Virus record (IMG/VR): IMGVR_UViG_3300020202_000151
Span: 1-39,931 of that record
Origin: a virus
Strand: one strand, 5' to 3'
DNA length: 39,931 nt
The translations under genes were made by a program, and so were the position numbers. Position 1 is the first letter of the stretch. Every line of letters begins with the position of its first letter. Below are positions 13,830 to 22,221 of the stretch, in pieces. Under the pieces are notes generated by a model that did not search any database, was not told where the DNA came from, and was given only the letters and a program-made list of their open reading frames with translations.

Positions 13830-14660
13830 ATGGGTCCAGGCGAAGAGACGACGGGCAACGAGGCGGCCCAGGAGGTCCAGGCAGATGCCGGACAGGCCGG
13901 GGCGACAGAGGTTGCCGCCGCCGCATCTCAGACCGGGAATGCCAGTGATGCCGTACAGGTCACGGGCACCCCGACCTGGAAGATTGGCGACACGACCTAT
14001 TCCAAGGCGGATGAGATGGCCGAGGCGTTCCGGAAATTCTATGGGAAGTTCACCCAGACCCACCAGGAGGCGGCTCGCCTTCGGGAAGAGAACAAGGCTG
14101 GACAGCTTCTCATGGACATCATCCGGTCTGATCCGAGGTTGCTGAACGAAGTCCAGATGCGGATGAACGCAGGGGCGACGAAGCAACAGGCGGTTCAGCA
14201 GACTGCCCAGGCGCATCAGAACGATCCGGCCCTCGTGGACCGCTTGAATGCCGTGGAGGAGAAGTTGATCCTCCGCGAGCAGGATATGGCCCAGGAGGAG
14301 TTCAGAAAGGCCCATCCGGACGTGAACGATTCGGAGTGGTCCGCCATGGCTGAATGGCTGGCCGACAACGCCGAAGCCATGGAGTACTACAAGGACAACC
14401 CGAAGTTCATGATCGAGATGGCCTGGAATCAGGTGGTGCTCCCGAAACGGTTCACTTCGCAAGGCCCGAAGCTCCTGGAGCAGGGCCAGCGGATGAAGGA
14501 AGAGGAGATCAAGAAGGGGAAACAGAGCGCCTTTCTTGGCTCTCAGGCTCCCACCGCAGGCGCGAAGTCAACCCCGTTGGGAAGGCCCAAGGGAAAACTG
14601 ACGGACGCCCAGGAACGCGCTTATGCCTACAAGGTCTGGGAGCAGACCAAGGGCAAGTAA
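13830..14660 (+). CDS. Probable capsid scaffolding protein
   Basis: Position just before the major capsid gene, and composition, indicate a scaffold. The 276-residue protein has a disordered Ala/Gln/Gly-rich N-terminus (1-45), a conserved-looking WKIGDTTYSKADEMAEAFRK segment, then a long helical, charged region (QEAARLREENKAGQLLMDII; LVDRLNAVEEKLILREQDMA). The basic C-terminus (GRPKGKLTDAQERAYAYKVW) would suit capsid binding. The ATG at 13830 has its best purine tract (AGGAG) about 19 bases upstream, so the start is moderately certain. Confidence 0.75.
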   Translation: MGPGEETTGNEAAQEVQADAGQAGATEVAAAASQTGNASDAVQVTGTPTWKIGDTTYSKADEMAEAFRKFYGKFTQTHQEAARLREENKAGQLLMDIIRSDPRLLNEVQMRMNAGATKQQAVQQTAQAHQNDPALVDRLNAVEEKLILREQDMAQEEFRKAHPDVNDSEWSAMAEWLADNAEAMEYYKDNPKFMIEMAWNQVVLPKRFTSQGPKLLEQGQRMKEEEIKKGKQSAFLGSQAPTAGAKSTPLGRPKGKLTDAQERAYAYKVWEQTKGK

Positions 14661-14710
14661 GTAAGGCGCAGTCCTGGCCTGAGATGTACTGACGGAAAGA
14701 AAGGCCAGTT

Positions 14711-15658
14711 ATGGCTCTTCCCTTTACCAGTCAGGTTGAAGCCACCACGCACAACCTGATTGAGTCGGGCTCGGAAGATAACATCTACGGGTCCGCTCCG
14801 CTCTTCTACCATCTCCGTGAAACCGGGCAGATCACGGAGCAGGGGGGCGCGGCGATCCAGTCGGGCGTGATCTATCAGAAGATTGCCGCGGGCGGCTCGT
14901 ACAGCGGCGCGGACCTTCTGAACACCAATCCGACCGACACGGATACCGCCCTCAAGGCCGACTGGAAGCTGTACTACACCCACGTCGTCCTGACGCATCA
15001 CGACCTGATCCGGAACTCGGGCGAGAATGCGGTGGTGGACCTGATCCAGTCGAAGACGAAGAACGCCCATCTCAAGATGGGGGATCTCCTCTCGACGGAC
15101 ATCTTCTCCACCAACGGCGACTCGGCCACGGGGATCACCGGCCTGCGGAACCTCGCGTCGACGTCCACCACGCATCACAGCATCACGACCACCGACTTCA
15201 CCGGCTGGGTGGCGGATGTGGATGCGGCCTCGAGCGCCATCGCCCTGTCCACCCTGGAAGCGGGCTACCTCGACGCCACGATTGGCTCGGACATGCCCGA
15301 CATCATCGTGGGCAACAAGGCGATCTACAAGAAGTACTGGGCGCTCCTGCAGTCGAACCAGCGGTTCGGCGGAGAGATGACCGCCTCGGGCGGCTTCAAG
15401 TACCTCCTCTTCAACGACGTGCCCGTTTTCTTCGATTCCCACTCCCCCGGGACCGGGGCGGGGACGGCGGACAACTGGCTGTTCATGCTGAACTCGCGGC
15501 ACCTGAACCTCGTCGTTCACAAGAACGACAACTTCCTTGTCGAGAAGATCCCGCCCCCGGCCAACCAGAACATCCGGATTTGGCGGCTGACCTTCTCGGG
15601 TAACCTGATTTGCCGCAACCGGCGGACGGTGGCGGCGTTCTCCGTGCTCAAGCCGTAA
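14711..15658 (+). CDS. Major capsid protein
   Basis: This 315-residue protein follows the scaffold and is preceded by a strong leader with GAAAGAAAGG. It contains stretches typical of HK97-fold coats of the 300-330 residue class. An N-terminal arm is followed by GSAPLFYHLRETGQITEQGG, which resembles an E-loop entry. Next come THHDLIRNSGENAVVDLI as a spine-helix candidate, GSDMPDIIVGNKAIYKKYW in the P-domain, and a final LTFSGNLICRNRRTVAAF strand. It would assemble the icosahedral shell. Many Ser and Thr residues (ASTSTTHHSITTTDF) are potential O-glycosylation sites. Confidence 0.85.
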   Translation: MALPFTSQVEATTHNLIESGSEDNIYGSAPLFYHLRETGQITEQGGAAIQSGVIYQKIAAGGSYSGADLLNTNPTDTDTALKADWKLYYTHVVLTHHDLIRNSGENAVVDLIQSKTKNAHLKMGDLLSTDIFSTNGDSATGITGLRNLASTSTTHHSITTTDFTGWVADVDAASSAIALSTLEAGYLDATIGSDMPDIIVGNKAIYKKYWALLQSNQRFGGEMTASGGFKYLLFNDVPVFFDSHSPGTGAGTADNWLFMLNSRHLNLVVHKNDNFLVEKIPPPANQNIRIWRLTFSGNLICRNRRTVAAFSVLKP

Positions 15659-15674
15659 CAGGAGGTGAACAGCT

Positions 15675-16235
15675 ATGGCTGGACGCATTTGCACGGCTCT
15701 GACGTTCACGGACGAGACGAACACGACCGGAACGACGGATGCCAAGTACCCGCTCGGAACGCTCCGGATCGAGGAGACGTCCGCGGCGGTGGGCGCTGAG
15801 ACGTACCGTTACGTCAAGTTCGACAACGGTTCCGGCAACGTTGCGGCGGTGGCCGGTGGCGTTTGCTATCGCGGTGTGACCCAGGCTCGGCCTTGGGAAG
15901 TCACCAGCGACGTGTCCACGGTGGATTCCGCCTTCGCGGCGGGGATCTTCCAGTCCGTCCTCACGGACGCCAATTACGGGTGGGTCAAGACGAAGGGCTA
16001 TCAGTCCAACGTCAAGAAGCACACCGGAACCGGCTTCGCGTGGGTGAAGGGCGACTACATCTATGCCTTCGGCTCTTCCACGGCGGACCAGAAGGCCGTC
16101 AACATCAAGCTCGCGGCCACGACCAAGGTGTCGGGCGCGGAGCTTCGGAAGGCTCTGGAGAGGGGCATCGGATGGGCTGCGGCTGCCGTGTCTTCCACGA
16201 CCGGCACCGGGGCCGCCTATATCGACCTGGAGTGA
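15675..16235 (+). CDS. Probable capsid decoration protein
   Basis: This gene lies directly after the capsid gene with ribosome site AGGAGG. The 186-residue product is rich in Thr, Gly, Ala and Val and reads as all-beta (TALTFTDETNTTGTTDAKYP; NGSGNVAAVAGGVCYRGVTQ). Location and composition suit a shell-stabilising or decoration protein. It would be the most exposed Ser/Thr-rich head protein and so a candidate glycosylation target of the two following enzymes. No specific family is recognised. Confidence 0.6.
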   Translation: MAGRICTALTFTDETNTTGTTDAKYPLGTLRIEETSAAVGAETYRYVKFDNGSGNVAAVAGGVCYRGVTQARPWEVTSDVSTVDSAFAAGIFQSVLTDANYGWVKTKGYQSNVKKHTGTGFAWVKGDYIYAFGSSTADQKAVNIKLAATTKVSGAELRKALERGIGWAAAAVSSTTGTGAAYIDLE

Positions 16236-16277
16236 TATAGGGCGAGATCGGGTAGGGGCAACAGCCCCTACCCCTTC

Positions 16278-17054
16278 ATGTTCTATATCGTGAACCCGAA
16301 AAAGCTCGGGTCCAAGAAGCTCAGGCTTCTTCTCAGGGAAGGCGATACCGTCGAGCATGACGTCTGGCCGAACCTGATCCGGATTGACTCATGGGAACGG
16401 GTGAACTCCAGGCACCCCGGAAACCCGTGGAAGCACATGTCGGACCTCTACGGGAAACATGAAGGGGAAACCGTCCTCATCACCGGAAGCGGTCCCAGCT
16501 TGAAGGACTGCCCGGTACGTCCTCCGGTTACCACGCTGGCGATCAACCGATCCATCCGGAGAATCCAGGCGGATTACTGGCTCTCTCACGATGCGGATTG
16601 CTACCTGGACGCGAAGGACCATCCTCACGCCCAGGCGGCCAAGAAGGTCTTCTCCATCTCCATGCACGAAACCCTGAAAGGCGTTCCTTGCACCATGATC
16701 GAATCCAACTGGCGTCCGGAGCGGTGGAAAGACCCGAAGACGCGGCCTCTCTACTGGAACGAAACCACCCTCGGATGGGCGATCACCTTGGCGATGCGGA
16801 TGGGAGCCAAGCGGATCGTGACGATTGGGACGGACCTGTCGAGCGCCGGGTATTGGGACGGCTATCTGCAACCCGGGAAGGACAAGGCGTGGCTGTCCTC
16901 CCAGCACTACGGCGTTGCCAGCCGCATGAAGGAAATGCTCTCGGATGACGAGCGGCCCCATTGGATGGACCGCCCGGTGGAGATCGTGGATTCGTCCTTC
17001 GGCGCGATGCCCGTCCCGAAGCTGAAACTGGAGGATGCCCTTGCCCCTGGCTAA
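16278..17054 (+). CDS. DUF115/Maf-like (glycosyltransferase-type) protein, copy 1
   Basis: The 258 residues show the layout of DUF115/MptE-like and Maf proteins. A nucleotide-binding-type motif LITGSGPSLKDCP sits at 68-79. Then come LAINRSI and DYWLSHDADCY (99-109), and later the segment TLGWAITLAMRMGAKRIVTIG ending in TDLS (164-188). Known Maf proteins transfer nonulosonic acids to flagellin Ser/Thr. It is paralogous to the next gene, which has the same motif order. Its place between head and tail genes suggests action on virion proteins, and the window also encodes NeuB- and NeuA-like enzymes. An alternative is a structural protein with a Rossmann-like fold and no catalytic role. Confidence 0.7.
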   Translation: MFYIVNPKKLGSKKLRLLLREGDTVEHDVWPNLIRIDSWERVNSRHPGNPWKHMSDLYGKHEGETVLITGSGPSLKDCPVRPPVTTLAINRSIRRIQADYWLSHDADCYLDAKDHPHAQAAKKVFSISMHETLKGVPCTMIESNWRPERWKDPKTRPLYWNETTLGWAITLAMRMGAKRIVTIGTDLSSAGYWDGYLQPGKDKAWLSSQHYGVASRMKEMLSDDERPHWMDRPVEIVDSSFGAMPVPKLKLEDALAPG

Positions 17055-17751
17055 AGACCTCTACGGAACCGGGCGCGGTCACTTGGCCGTCATCATCGGC
17101 ACGGGGCCTTCCATCTCCCATGCTGTCCGGAACGTCATGGAGCCCAATCCGAACGTCCTCCGCATCGCTCTGAACGATGCTATCGCCACGATCCCCGCGG
17201 AATACTGGTTTTGGATCGACGGAGACGCCTACCTGCGCCAGAAGGACCATCCGAACGCGAGGAAAGCCGTCAAGGTCGGCGTCGAGCACTTCCAGCACCT
17301 TTACGAGCCGTCTGTCTACGTTTGGGAGCGATGCCTGAAGGATCTCGCGGGCGATCTTGAGAAAGGCAACCTCGTCCACCGGTCGACGAGCCTGATTGGC
17401 GCGATCTCCTTCGCCATGCGTCTCGGATGCTTCCGGGCCGTCACGGTCGGATGCGACAACCGGGTATCCGAAGAGCAGATCGTGGCCCGTGAAAAGACCG
17501 ATCCGTCCAAAAACTGGCGGGACATCTACACCTTCACGTTCGCCAGGATCAACGAAGCCATCGCCAACCGGAAGAAATGGCTTCCCGATGATTTTGCCCT
17601 CGTGGATGCGAGCTTCCGGAAGGACACCTTGGAGCACGGGGCGCTCCTCCTTCCGAAGACGACCTTGGCCCGCGAGCTGGCGCTTCTCAGGGAATTCAAA
17701 GAGTGGGAATCCAAGCGGAGACTAAGCTATGGCGGCGCTCTCGGCGCTTAG
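17035..17751 (+). CDS. DUF115/Maf-like (glycosyltransferase-type) protein, copy 2
   Basis: This 238-residue protein overlaps copy 1 by 20 bp and shares its motif order: VIIGTGPSI (19-27), LRIALNDAI, EYWFWIDGDAYLRQKDHP (56-73), and SLIGAISFAMRLGCFRAVTV with GCDN (119-142). The KDHP.A.KAVKV segment also matches copy 1 (KDHPHAQAAKKV). Tandem duplication and divergence are evident, perhaps for different acceptors or sugars. The start ATG has GGAGG immediately before it, with unusually short spacing, so reinitiation from copy 1 is possible. Function as in copy 1, by inference. Confidence 0.7.
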   Translation: MPLPLAKDLYGTGRGHLAVIIGTGPSISHAVRNVMEPNPNVLRIALNDAIATIPAEYWFWIDGDAYLRQKDHPNARKAVKVGVEHFQHLYEPSVYVWERCLKDLAGDLEKGNLVHRSTSLIGAISFAMRLGCFRAVTVGCDNRVSEEQIVAREKTDPSKNWRDIYTFTFARINEAIANRKKWLPDDFALVDASFRKDTLEHGALLLPKTTLARELALLREFKEWESKRRLSYGGALGA

Positions 17752-18574
17752 AACCGATTTCCAGCGGCGGTTTCAGGACAAGAATGCCGGATTCCTTTCG
17801 GCGACCCCGGCGAATCTCTACCTGAACATCGCTTGCGAGGAATTCCAGAACGACGTGCAGCCCATTTGGCGGGAGTACGGGTATTACGTCACCGCCAAAC
17901 AGTTCCGGTACGACCTCCCCAGCGATCATATCCACACCTTTGCGGTCATGTGGTATCAGCAGGGGCAGTTCCAGCCCATCGAGTACCTATCTCCCCAGGA
18001 ATTCAAGGACCGCGGCTATCTCAACAAGCGATACACCGTCTCCACCCCGGAAGCTTACACGATGATGGACAACGACCTCTATCTCGGGCCTGCCCCGGGA
18101 TCGAGTTCCAACACGTCCACCCTGAACGGGGCTCACAACACGACCGTCACGACCATTTCCGTAGCGGATGGGACGAAGTTCAACAGCCCCTCCGGAATCG
18201 TGAAGATCAACAGCGAGCAGATTGCCTATCAGAACGTCTCGACGAACGATTTGACGCTGGCGATCCGGGCGCAAGGGGGCACCTCGGCGGCGAGCCACTC
18301 GAACAGCGATACCGTCTCCAGACTGGATCTCGTCATCACCTACGCCTTCTCCCACGCCTACATGTCGGCGGATACGGATACCCCGGCGTTCTCGGCGCGG
18401 TATCACCGACTGCCCATCCACTACGCGATGTATCTGGCGCTCAAGCAGGACAGCCGGGACGAGCAGGCCAAGGAAGAGTACGAAGTCTACATGCTGGAGA
18501 AACAGAAGGCCAAGGCGGAAATCCGCAGGCTTTCAAGGGACCGCAGGAACCGGAAGATTGCGACGGCTTACTAA
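17729..18574 (+). CDS. Head-tail adaptor (podovirus-like) with beta insertion
   Basis: The 281-residue protein overlaps the upstream gene by 23 bp and has a good ribosome site (GGAG, 10 bases upstream). It begins with helical sequence typical of adaptors (LRTDFQRRFQDKN; LYLNIACEEFQNDV), then FRYDLPSDHIHTFAVMWYQQ. A Ser/Thr-rich beta insertion (about 115-200, NTSTLNGAHNTTVTTISVAD) follows, and a helical C-terminus. The position before the stabilisation-like protein parallels gp4/gp10 of P22-type phages and gp11/gp12 of T7-type phages. The insertion may be surface-exposed. Confidence 0.7.
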   Translation: MAALSALRTDFQRRFQDKNAGFLSATPANLYLNIACEEFQNDVQPIWREYGYYVTAKQFRYDLPSDHIHTFAVMWYQQGQFQPIEYLSPQEFKDRGYLNKRYTVSTPEAYTMMDNDLYLGPAPGSSSNTSTLNGAHNTTVTTISVADGTKFNSPSGIVKINSEQIAYQNVSTNDLTLAIRAQGGTSAASHSNSDTVSRLDLVITYAFSHAYMSADTDTPAFSARYHRLPIHYAMYLALKQDSRDEQAKEEYEVYMLEKQKAKAEIRRLSRDRRNRKIATAY

Positions 18575-18576
18575 CC

Positions 18577-20010
18577 ATGGCGATTGAAGACAACAAAGTC
18601 TCGGTCAATCTGGGAAGGCTAGACGGCGGCTTGGTGACCCGGCTTCCGGCTCACATGATCGACGCCAATCAGTCTCCGAGCTGCCAGAACATCGACCCTT
18701 CGGAGCACGGGGCGCTCAAGAAGCGGAAGGGATACATCAAGTTCACGTCCGCCGCCAAGGTGACTCCCACGGGAACGTTCGTGAGTGGCCTGTACGCGGC
18801 GGCGACCTCGGGCGGCACCGCTTACGTGCTTGCCGCCGAAGGAACCGTCCTCCACGACATCACGGCCGGGAATTGGTCGACCACGGTTTCAGGAGTCACG
18901 ATCACCGTAGACACCATGGTCCGGATGCGGATGTTCAATGACAAGTTCATCATCTGCAACCAAGGCGGCGGCCCATTCAAGTGGACCGGCTCTGGCGCTG
19001 CGGCCTCTCTGGGAGGCACTCCCCCGGCGAATGCTAGGAACGTCGAAGTTCACAGGGCCCGAGTATGGCTTGCCGCCAATACGTCGGTCCTCAGTTTTTC
19101 GGCGCTCTCGAACGAAGAGGACTACACCACCGCCGACAACGCCGGGTCCATCACCATCAACAAGGGCGACGGGATGGTGATTAACGGCATCATCTCAGGC
19201 GGGGATTTCCTGATCGTCTCAAAAACCGCTCCATCCTCTGGCGGTAAGGAAGGGAAACTCTACGTCATCACCGGCTCCAGCGTCTTCGATTTCTCCGTCA
19301 AAAAGGTGGCGGATGTCGGAGCAGTTGGGCAAGAAGGCATGGTGGCCTACGACAACTTTGTTGCCGTGGCGACCGAGAGGGGGGTGGTTGCGATCCGTGG
19401 CCGCGAGCCGTTCAAGCTGTCGGAGCCCGTGGACGTAACCTATGTGACGATCCCCAACAAGGGGACCATCGCCGCAGGCCGGTACAAGACCACTCTCCGG
19501 TTTGCCTACCCGGCTACGGGATCTCAGAACAACCGGGTTCTCAATCTTGATGTCGAGCGGGGGGTCTGGAGCAACGACACCGGGAAGACAGCTCGTATCT
19601 ACGCCAATCATCCGGATGGCAGACTCCTCTTTGGAACTTCCGGAACGTCCATCCTTGTCTGGGAAGATGAAAACGGCACCAACGACGACGGCTCCAACAT
19701 CAGCATGATTTGGGATACCCCGGATCTCGACTTCGGGGAATGGGCGGCCCCGAAGCGCCTCCAAGCAACCGACATCCACGCGGAGAATACCGGGGCTACG
19801 CTGACCTTGGAGCATCTCATCGACGGAACGCTTCAAAGCTACTCTCAGACCATGGCGACGGCGACGGAAGGGCCCGTCAAGAGAATGCCCCTGCACCAGA
19901 ACATCCGTGGGAAGTTCCATCGGCTGAGAATCTCGAACAATTCCACGACGGCGGTGACGGTCTATCAGCTCAAGTGCTTCGCTCAACTCTTTGGCATTGG
20001 GTCAAAGTAG
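18577..20010 (+). CDS. Tail stabilisation / tubular protein (P22 gp10-like)
   Basis: ATG 18577 begins a 477-residue all-beta protein; the open frame upstream is out-of-frame overlap with the adaptor gene and is not used. Repeated strands such as GALKKRKGYIKFTSAAKVTP, TVDTMVRMRMFNDKFIICNQ and ARVWLAANTSVLSFSALSNE are typical of the beta-propeller stabilisation proteins that plug the podovirus tail. The order adaptor-then-stabiliser supports this. It should form a hexamer below the portal and carry the fibre or needle. Confidence 0.7.
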   Translation: MAIEDNKVSVNLGRLDGGLVTRLPAHMIDANQSPSCQNIDPSEHGALKKRKGYIKFTSAAKVTPTGTFVSGLYAAATSGGTAYVLAAEGTVLHDITAGNWSTTVSGVTITVDTMVRMRMFNDKFIICNQGGGPFKWTGSGAAASLGGTPPANARNVEVHRARVWLAANTSVLSFSALSNEEDYTTADNAGSITINKGDGMVINGIISGGDFLIVSKTAPSSGGKEGKLYVITGSSVFDFSVKKVADVGAVGQEGMVAYDNFVAVATERGVVAIRGREPFKLSEPVDVTYVTIPNKGTIAAGRYKTTLRFAYPATGSQNNRVLNLDVERGVWSNDTGKTARIYANHPDGRLLFGTSGTSILVWEDENGTNDDGSNISMIWDTPDLDFGEWAAPKRLQATDIHAENTGATLTLEHLIDGTLQSYSQTMATATEGPVKRMPLHQNIRGKFHRLRISNNSTTAVTVYQLKCFAQLFGIGSK

Positions 20011-20019
20011 GAGGATGCC

Positions 20020-20502
20020 ATGACCAGCGTGTTCGGCCTGTACTTCCAGAGGCAGATGCAGAGGAACAACAACTCCCTGCAAAAGCGCGGCCTACGGTTT
20101 GGCTTGGATCAGGCCAGGAGAAACCGAGAGACGACGGAAGAGCAAGCCCCCCTCATCCCTCGCCGGGCCGAGGAAGACTTTGCGGCCCGCGGGGTTGAGG
20201 ATTCCACCTTCCAGAAAACCGGAGTCAATCGGGCGTCCAACCTCGCTAGCCGCATGGTTGAAGGAGCCCGCGGCCGCGAGAACCTCGCCGCCAAGGCGCT
20301 TTCCACCTACAAGAAGAACCTCAAGTATCAGCGGTACGCCTACTACGCGGCCATCGTCTCGGCGCTCATCAACAACGCCGCGGCGGTGTCCGGAGCTGGC
20401 GGCGGAAGCATGGGCCAACAGGCCCAGCTTCCTAGTGGGGGTGGCGGGGGTGGATACGCCTCGGTGGGTGCTGGTGACTACACCTGGGGAGGCGGGGCGT
20501 GA
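20020..20502 (+). CDS. Small virion-module protein with Gly-rich tail
   Basis: ATG 20020 follows TAGGAGG. The 160 residues comprise a basic, helical N-terminal half (QRQMQRNNNSLQKRGLRFGL) and a hydrophobic helix (YYAAIVSALINNAAAV, about 107-122). The C-terminus is Gly/Ser-rich (GSMGQQAQLPSGGGGGG). A single hydrophobic helix and disordered tail resemble small ejection proteins of T7-like phages. The role is inferred from position. Confidence 0.55.
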   Translation: MTSVFGLYFQRQMQRNNNSLQKRGLRFGLDQARRNRETTEEQAPLIPRRAEEDFAARGVEDSTFQKTGVNRASNLASRMVEGARGRENLAAKALSTYKKNLKYQRYAYYAAIVSALINNAAAVSGAGGGSMGQQAQLPSGGGGGGYASVGAGDYTWGGGA

Positions 20503-20720
20503 ACATCTTTGACGGATACAACAAGCGCAGACTCCAATCCGGAGAACTGGAAGAGCCCGACCAGATGTTCCCAGAAGAAGAACCCCCCGACCTTGGGGAA
20601 GACGGCGCGGCTCCTTGGCTCGACGTGGTGAAGAAGAACAAGGAAGACGCGATGGGTTTGTTCAGCAAGATGCGGAAGAAGCAGCAGGATCAGGAGGGGG
20701 ACTATGGCGCTCCAGAATAA
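20499..20720 (+). CDS. Small acidic protein
   Basis: GTG 20499 overlaps the previous stop (GTGA). The 73 residues are acidic and Pro-rich (EEPDQMFPEEEPPDLGEDG), then basic at the end (FSKMRKKQQDQE). It overlaps the next gene by 17 bp. Function unknown. Confidence 0.55.
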   Translation: MNIFDGYNKRRLQSGELEEPDQMFPEEEPPDLGEDGAAPWLDVVKKNKEDAMGLFSKMRKKQQDQEGDYGAPE

Positions 20721-22221
20721 CCTTTTCCAAGGCATGAAGGCCCCGGCGGCTACTCCAAACGCCCAACAGATCCTCATGCAGCTCTTGGAGCAGCAGCAGG
20801 CGAACGATCCTGAGCCCAGGCCCCCTACTCCGCAGGAGATGGCCCAGCTTCAGCAGAAGGCCCAAGAGATGCTCGGGCAACAGAAGGGGCCCCAGCCTGC
20901 GGCGGCTCCTCCACCTGCCCAGCCTCCCCCTCCAAGCCCCGCCCCGGGGGACCAGAACTTCATGGGCCCCGTTCAGCCCCCGGAGGATGCGAAAGCCTCT
21001 GAGCGGGAAGCTCTCATGAAGCGGCTGAAAGAGCTTGAGCCGCCACCCAAGGCGGCGCAGCCGGGTCTACCCTCTCCATTCGGAACGCCGACGACGGTGG
21101 CGGGCGGCTTGGCGGCAGCCCATCGAATGGTGGGTACGCCCGCCCCGCAGATGCCCGGCGCTCCTGGCAATCTAGCCAAGAACCTTGAGCAAAGGGTGTA
21201 TCAGCCGTTCATCAAGCCCGCGTTGGAAGCGGATTCCGCGTTGACCCAGAAACTCTTTGACGCCGACTCCAAGGCGACTCAGGCCACCCAGAAGTGGGTC
21301 AATGAGTGGTTTGAAGATCCAGACAAGAAGCAGCCTACCGTTGCACCCGCCGCAAAGAAGGAGCTTCCGAAGGTAGAGCCTGAGATGGGCCCCCCTCCCA
21401 GCATGGGCCCTCAATCTCCTATAGAGCGACCCCTGTCCGATGAGGCCCTCGAGCTTGGCGAGCGCCAGATTAGCGAGGGGACCGCCAAAGATCAGGTTAT
21501 GGACAAAATGGCCCAGGAGGCAAGGGCCGCCGCGGACGAGCTTGCCAAAGGCGTCGAGAACGACGTGCAGGCCGATGCCCGGATGCGGGCTGAGTTCGGA
21601 AACGATCCGGAGTTGGAAGAGGCCATCAAGGAAGCCAGAGCGACCTACGAAGGGCTCCAGAACCGCCCCGGCCCGAATGTCGGTCAGTACATCCTCCACG
21701 TCCTCATGGTCCTGGCAGGAGCCAATCCCTTCCAGGCGGCGGAAGTTGCCTTCGGACGCGGCAGACGCTTCCAAGAGGAGCAGGCTGCCGGGGACAAGCT
21801 CTTCCGCCTACAGATGGCGAAGATCGGTCAGCGTCAGCGTGGCCGGGAAATGGACATTCAGGACCAGAGAGCCGAAAAGCGATTCGCCCAGCAGATGAAG
21901 GTGATGGACGCCAAGGATAAGCTGTCCGCGCAGACGGCTGAATCCCGTGAAGGAATGGCTCGTCTGAAGGCCATCCTCCAGGCCAACCAGACGGAGGCCA
22001 ATCGGGATAGTCGTCGCCTGGACATGATGCCCCAAGGGCAAGAGCGGAAGGATCTCCAAAAGAAACTGGCCGAACGCGAGAAGGTCATTCAGAGGCTCAA
22101 GAACATCTTGGGCGAAGATGCGCTTCTCAATCCTCCGAAAGAGGATATAGGGGGACCGCAGAGTTACGTTTCTCCACAGGTGAACCGACTCCTTGGGATC
22201 GGTGGCGGGGGTAATGCCTAG
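20704..22221 (+). CDS. Pro/Gln-rich internal virion (ejection) protein
   Basis: The 505-residue protein starts at ATG 20704 with AGGAGGGGG. Residues 1-170 are low-complexity Pro, Gln and Ala (QQQANDPEPRPPTPQEMAQL). The rest is helical and charged with possible coiled coil (EEAIKEARATYEGL; REMDIQDQRAEKRFAQQMKV). It precedes the very large ejection-type protein, as in podovirus internal-core operons. Such proteins leave the capsid with the DNA and build a channel across the envelope. No family domain is recognised; assignment is by position and composition. Confidence 0.55.
   Translation: MALQNNLFQGMKAPAATPNAQQILMQLLEQQQANDPEPRPPTPQEMAQLQQKAQEMLGQQKGPQPAAAPPPAQPPPPSPAPGDQNFMGPVQPPEDAKASEREALMKRLKELEPPPKAAQPGLPSPFGTPTTVAGGLAAAHRMVGTPAPQMPGAPGNLAKNLEQRVYQPFIKPALEADSALTQKLFDADSKATQATQKWVNEWFEDPDKKQPTVAPAAKKELPKVEPEMGPPPSMGPQSPIERPLSDEALELGERQISEGTAKDQVMDKMAQEARAAADELAKGVENDVQADARMRAEFGNDPELEEAIKEARATYEGLQNRPGPNVGQYILHVLMVLAGANPFQAAEVAFGRGRRFQEEQAAGDKLFRLQMAKIGQRQRGREMDIQDQRAEKRFAQQMKVMDAKDKLSAQTAESREGMARLKAILQANQTEANRDSRRLDMMPQGQERKDLQKKLAEREKVIQRLKNILGEDALLNPPKEDIGGPQSYVSPQVNRLLGIGGGGNA

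Noticed and set aside
17833-18576. Upstream extension of the stabilisation-like gene
   Set aside because: It overlaps the adaptor gene in another frame, and ATG 18577 directly follows that gene's stop.
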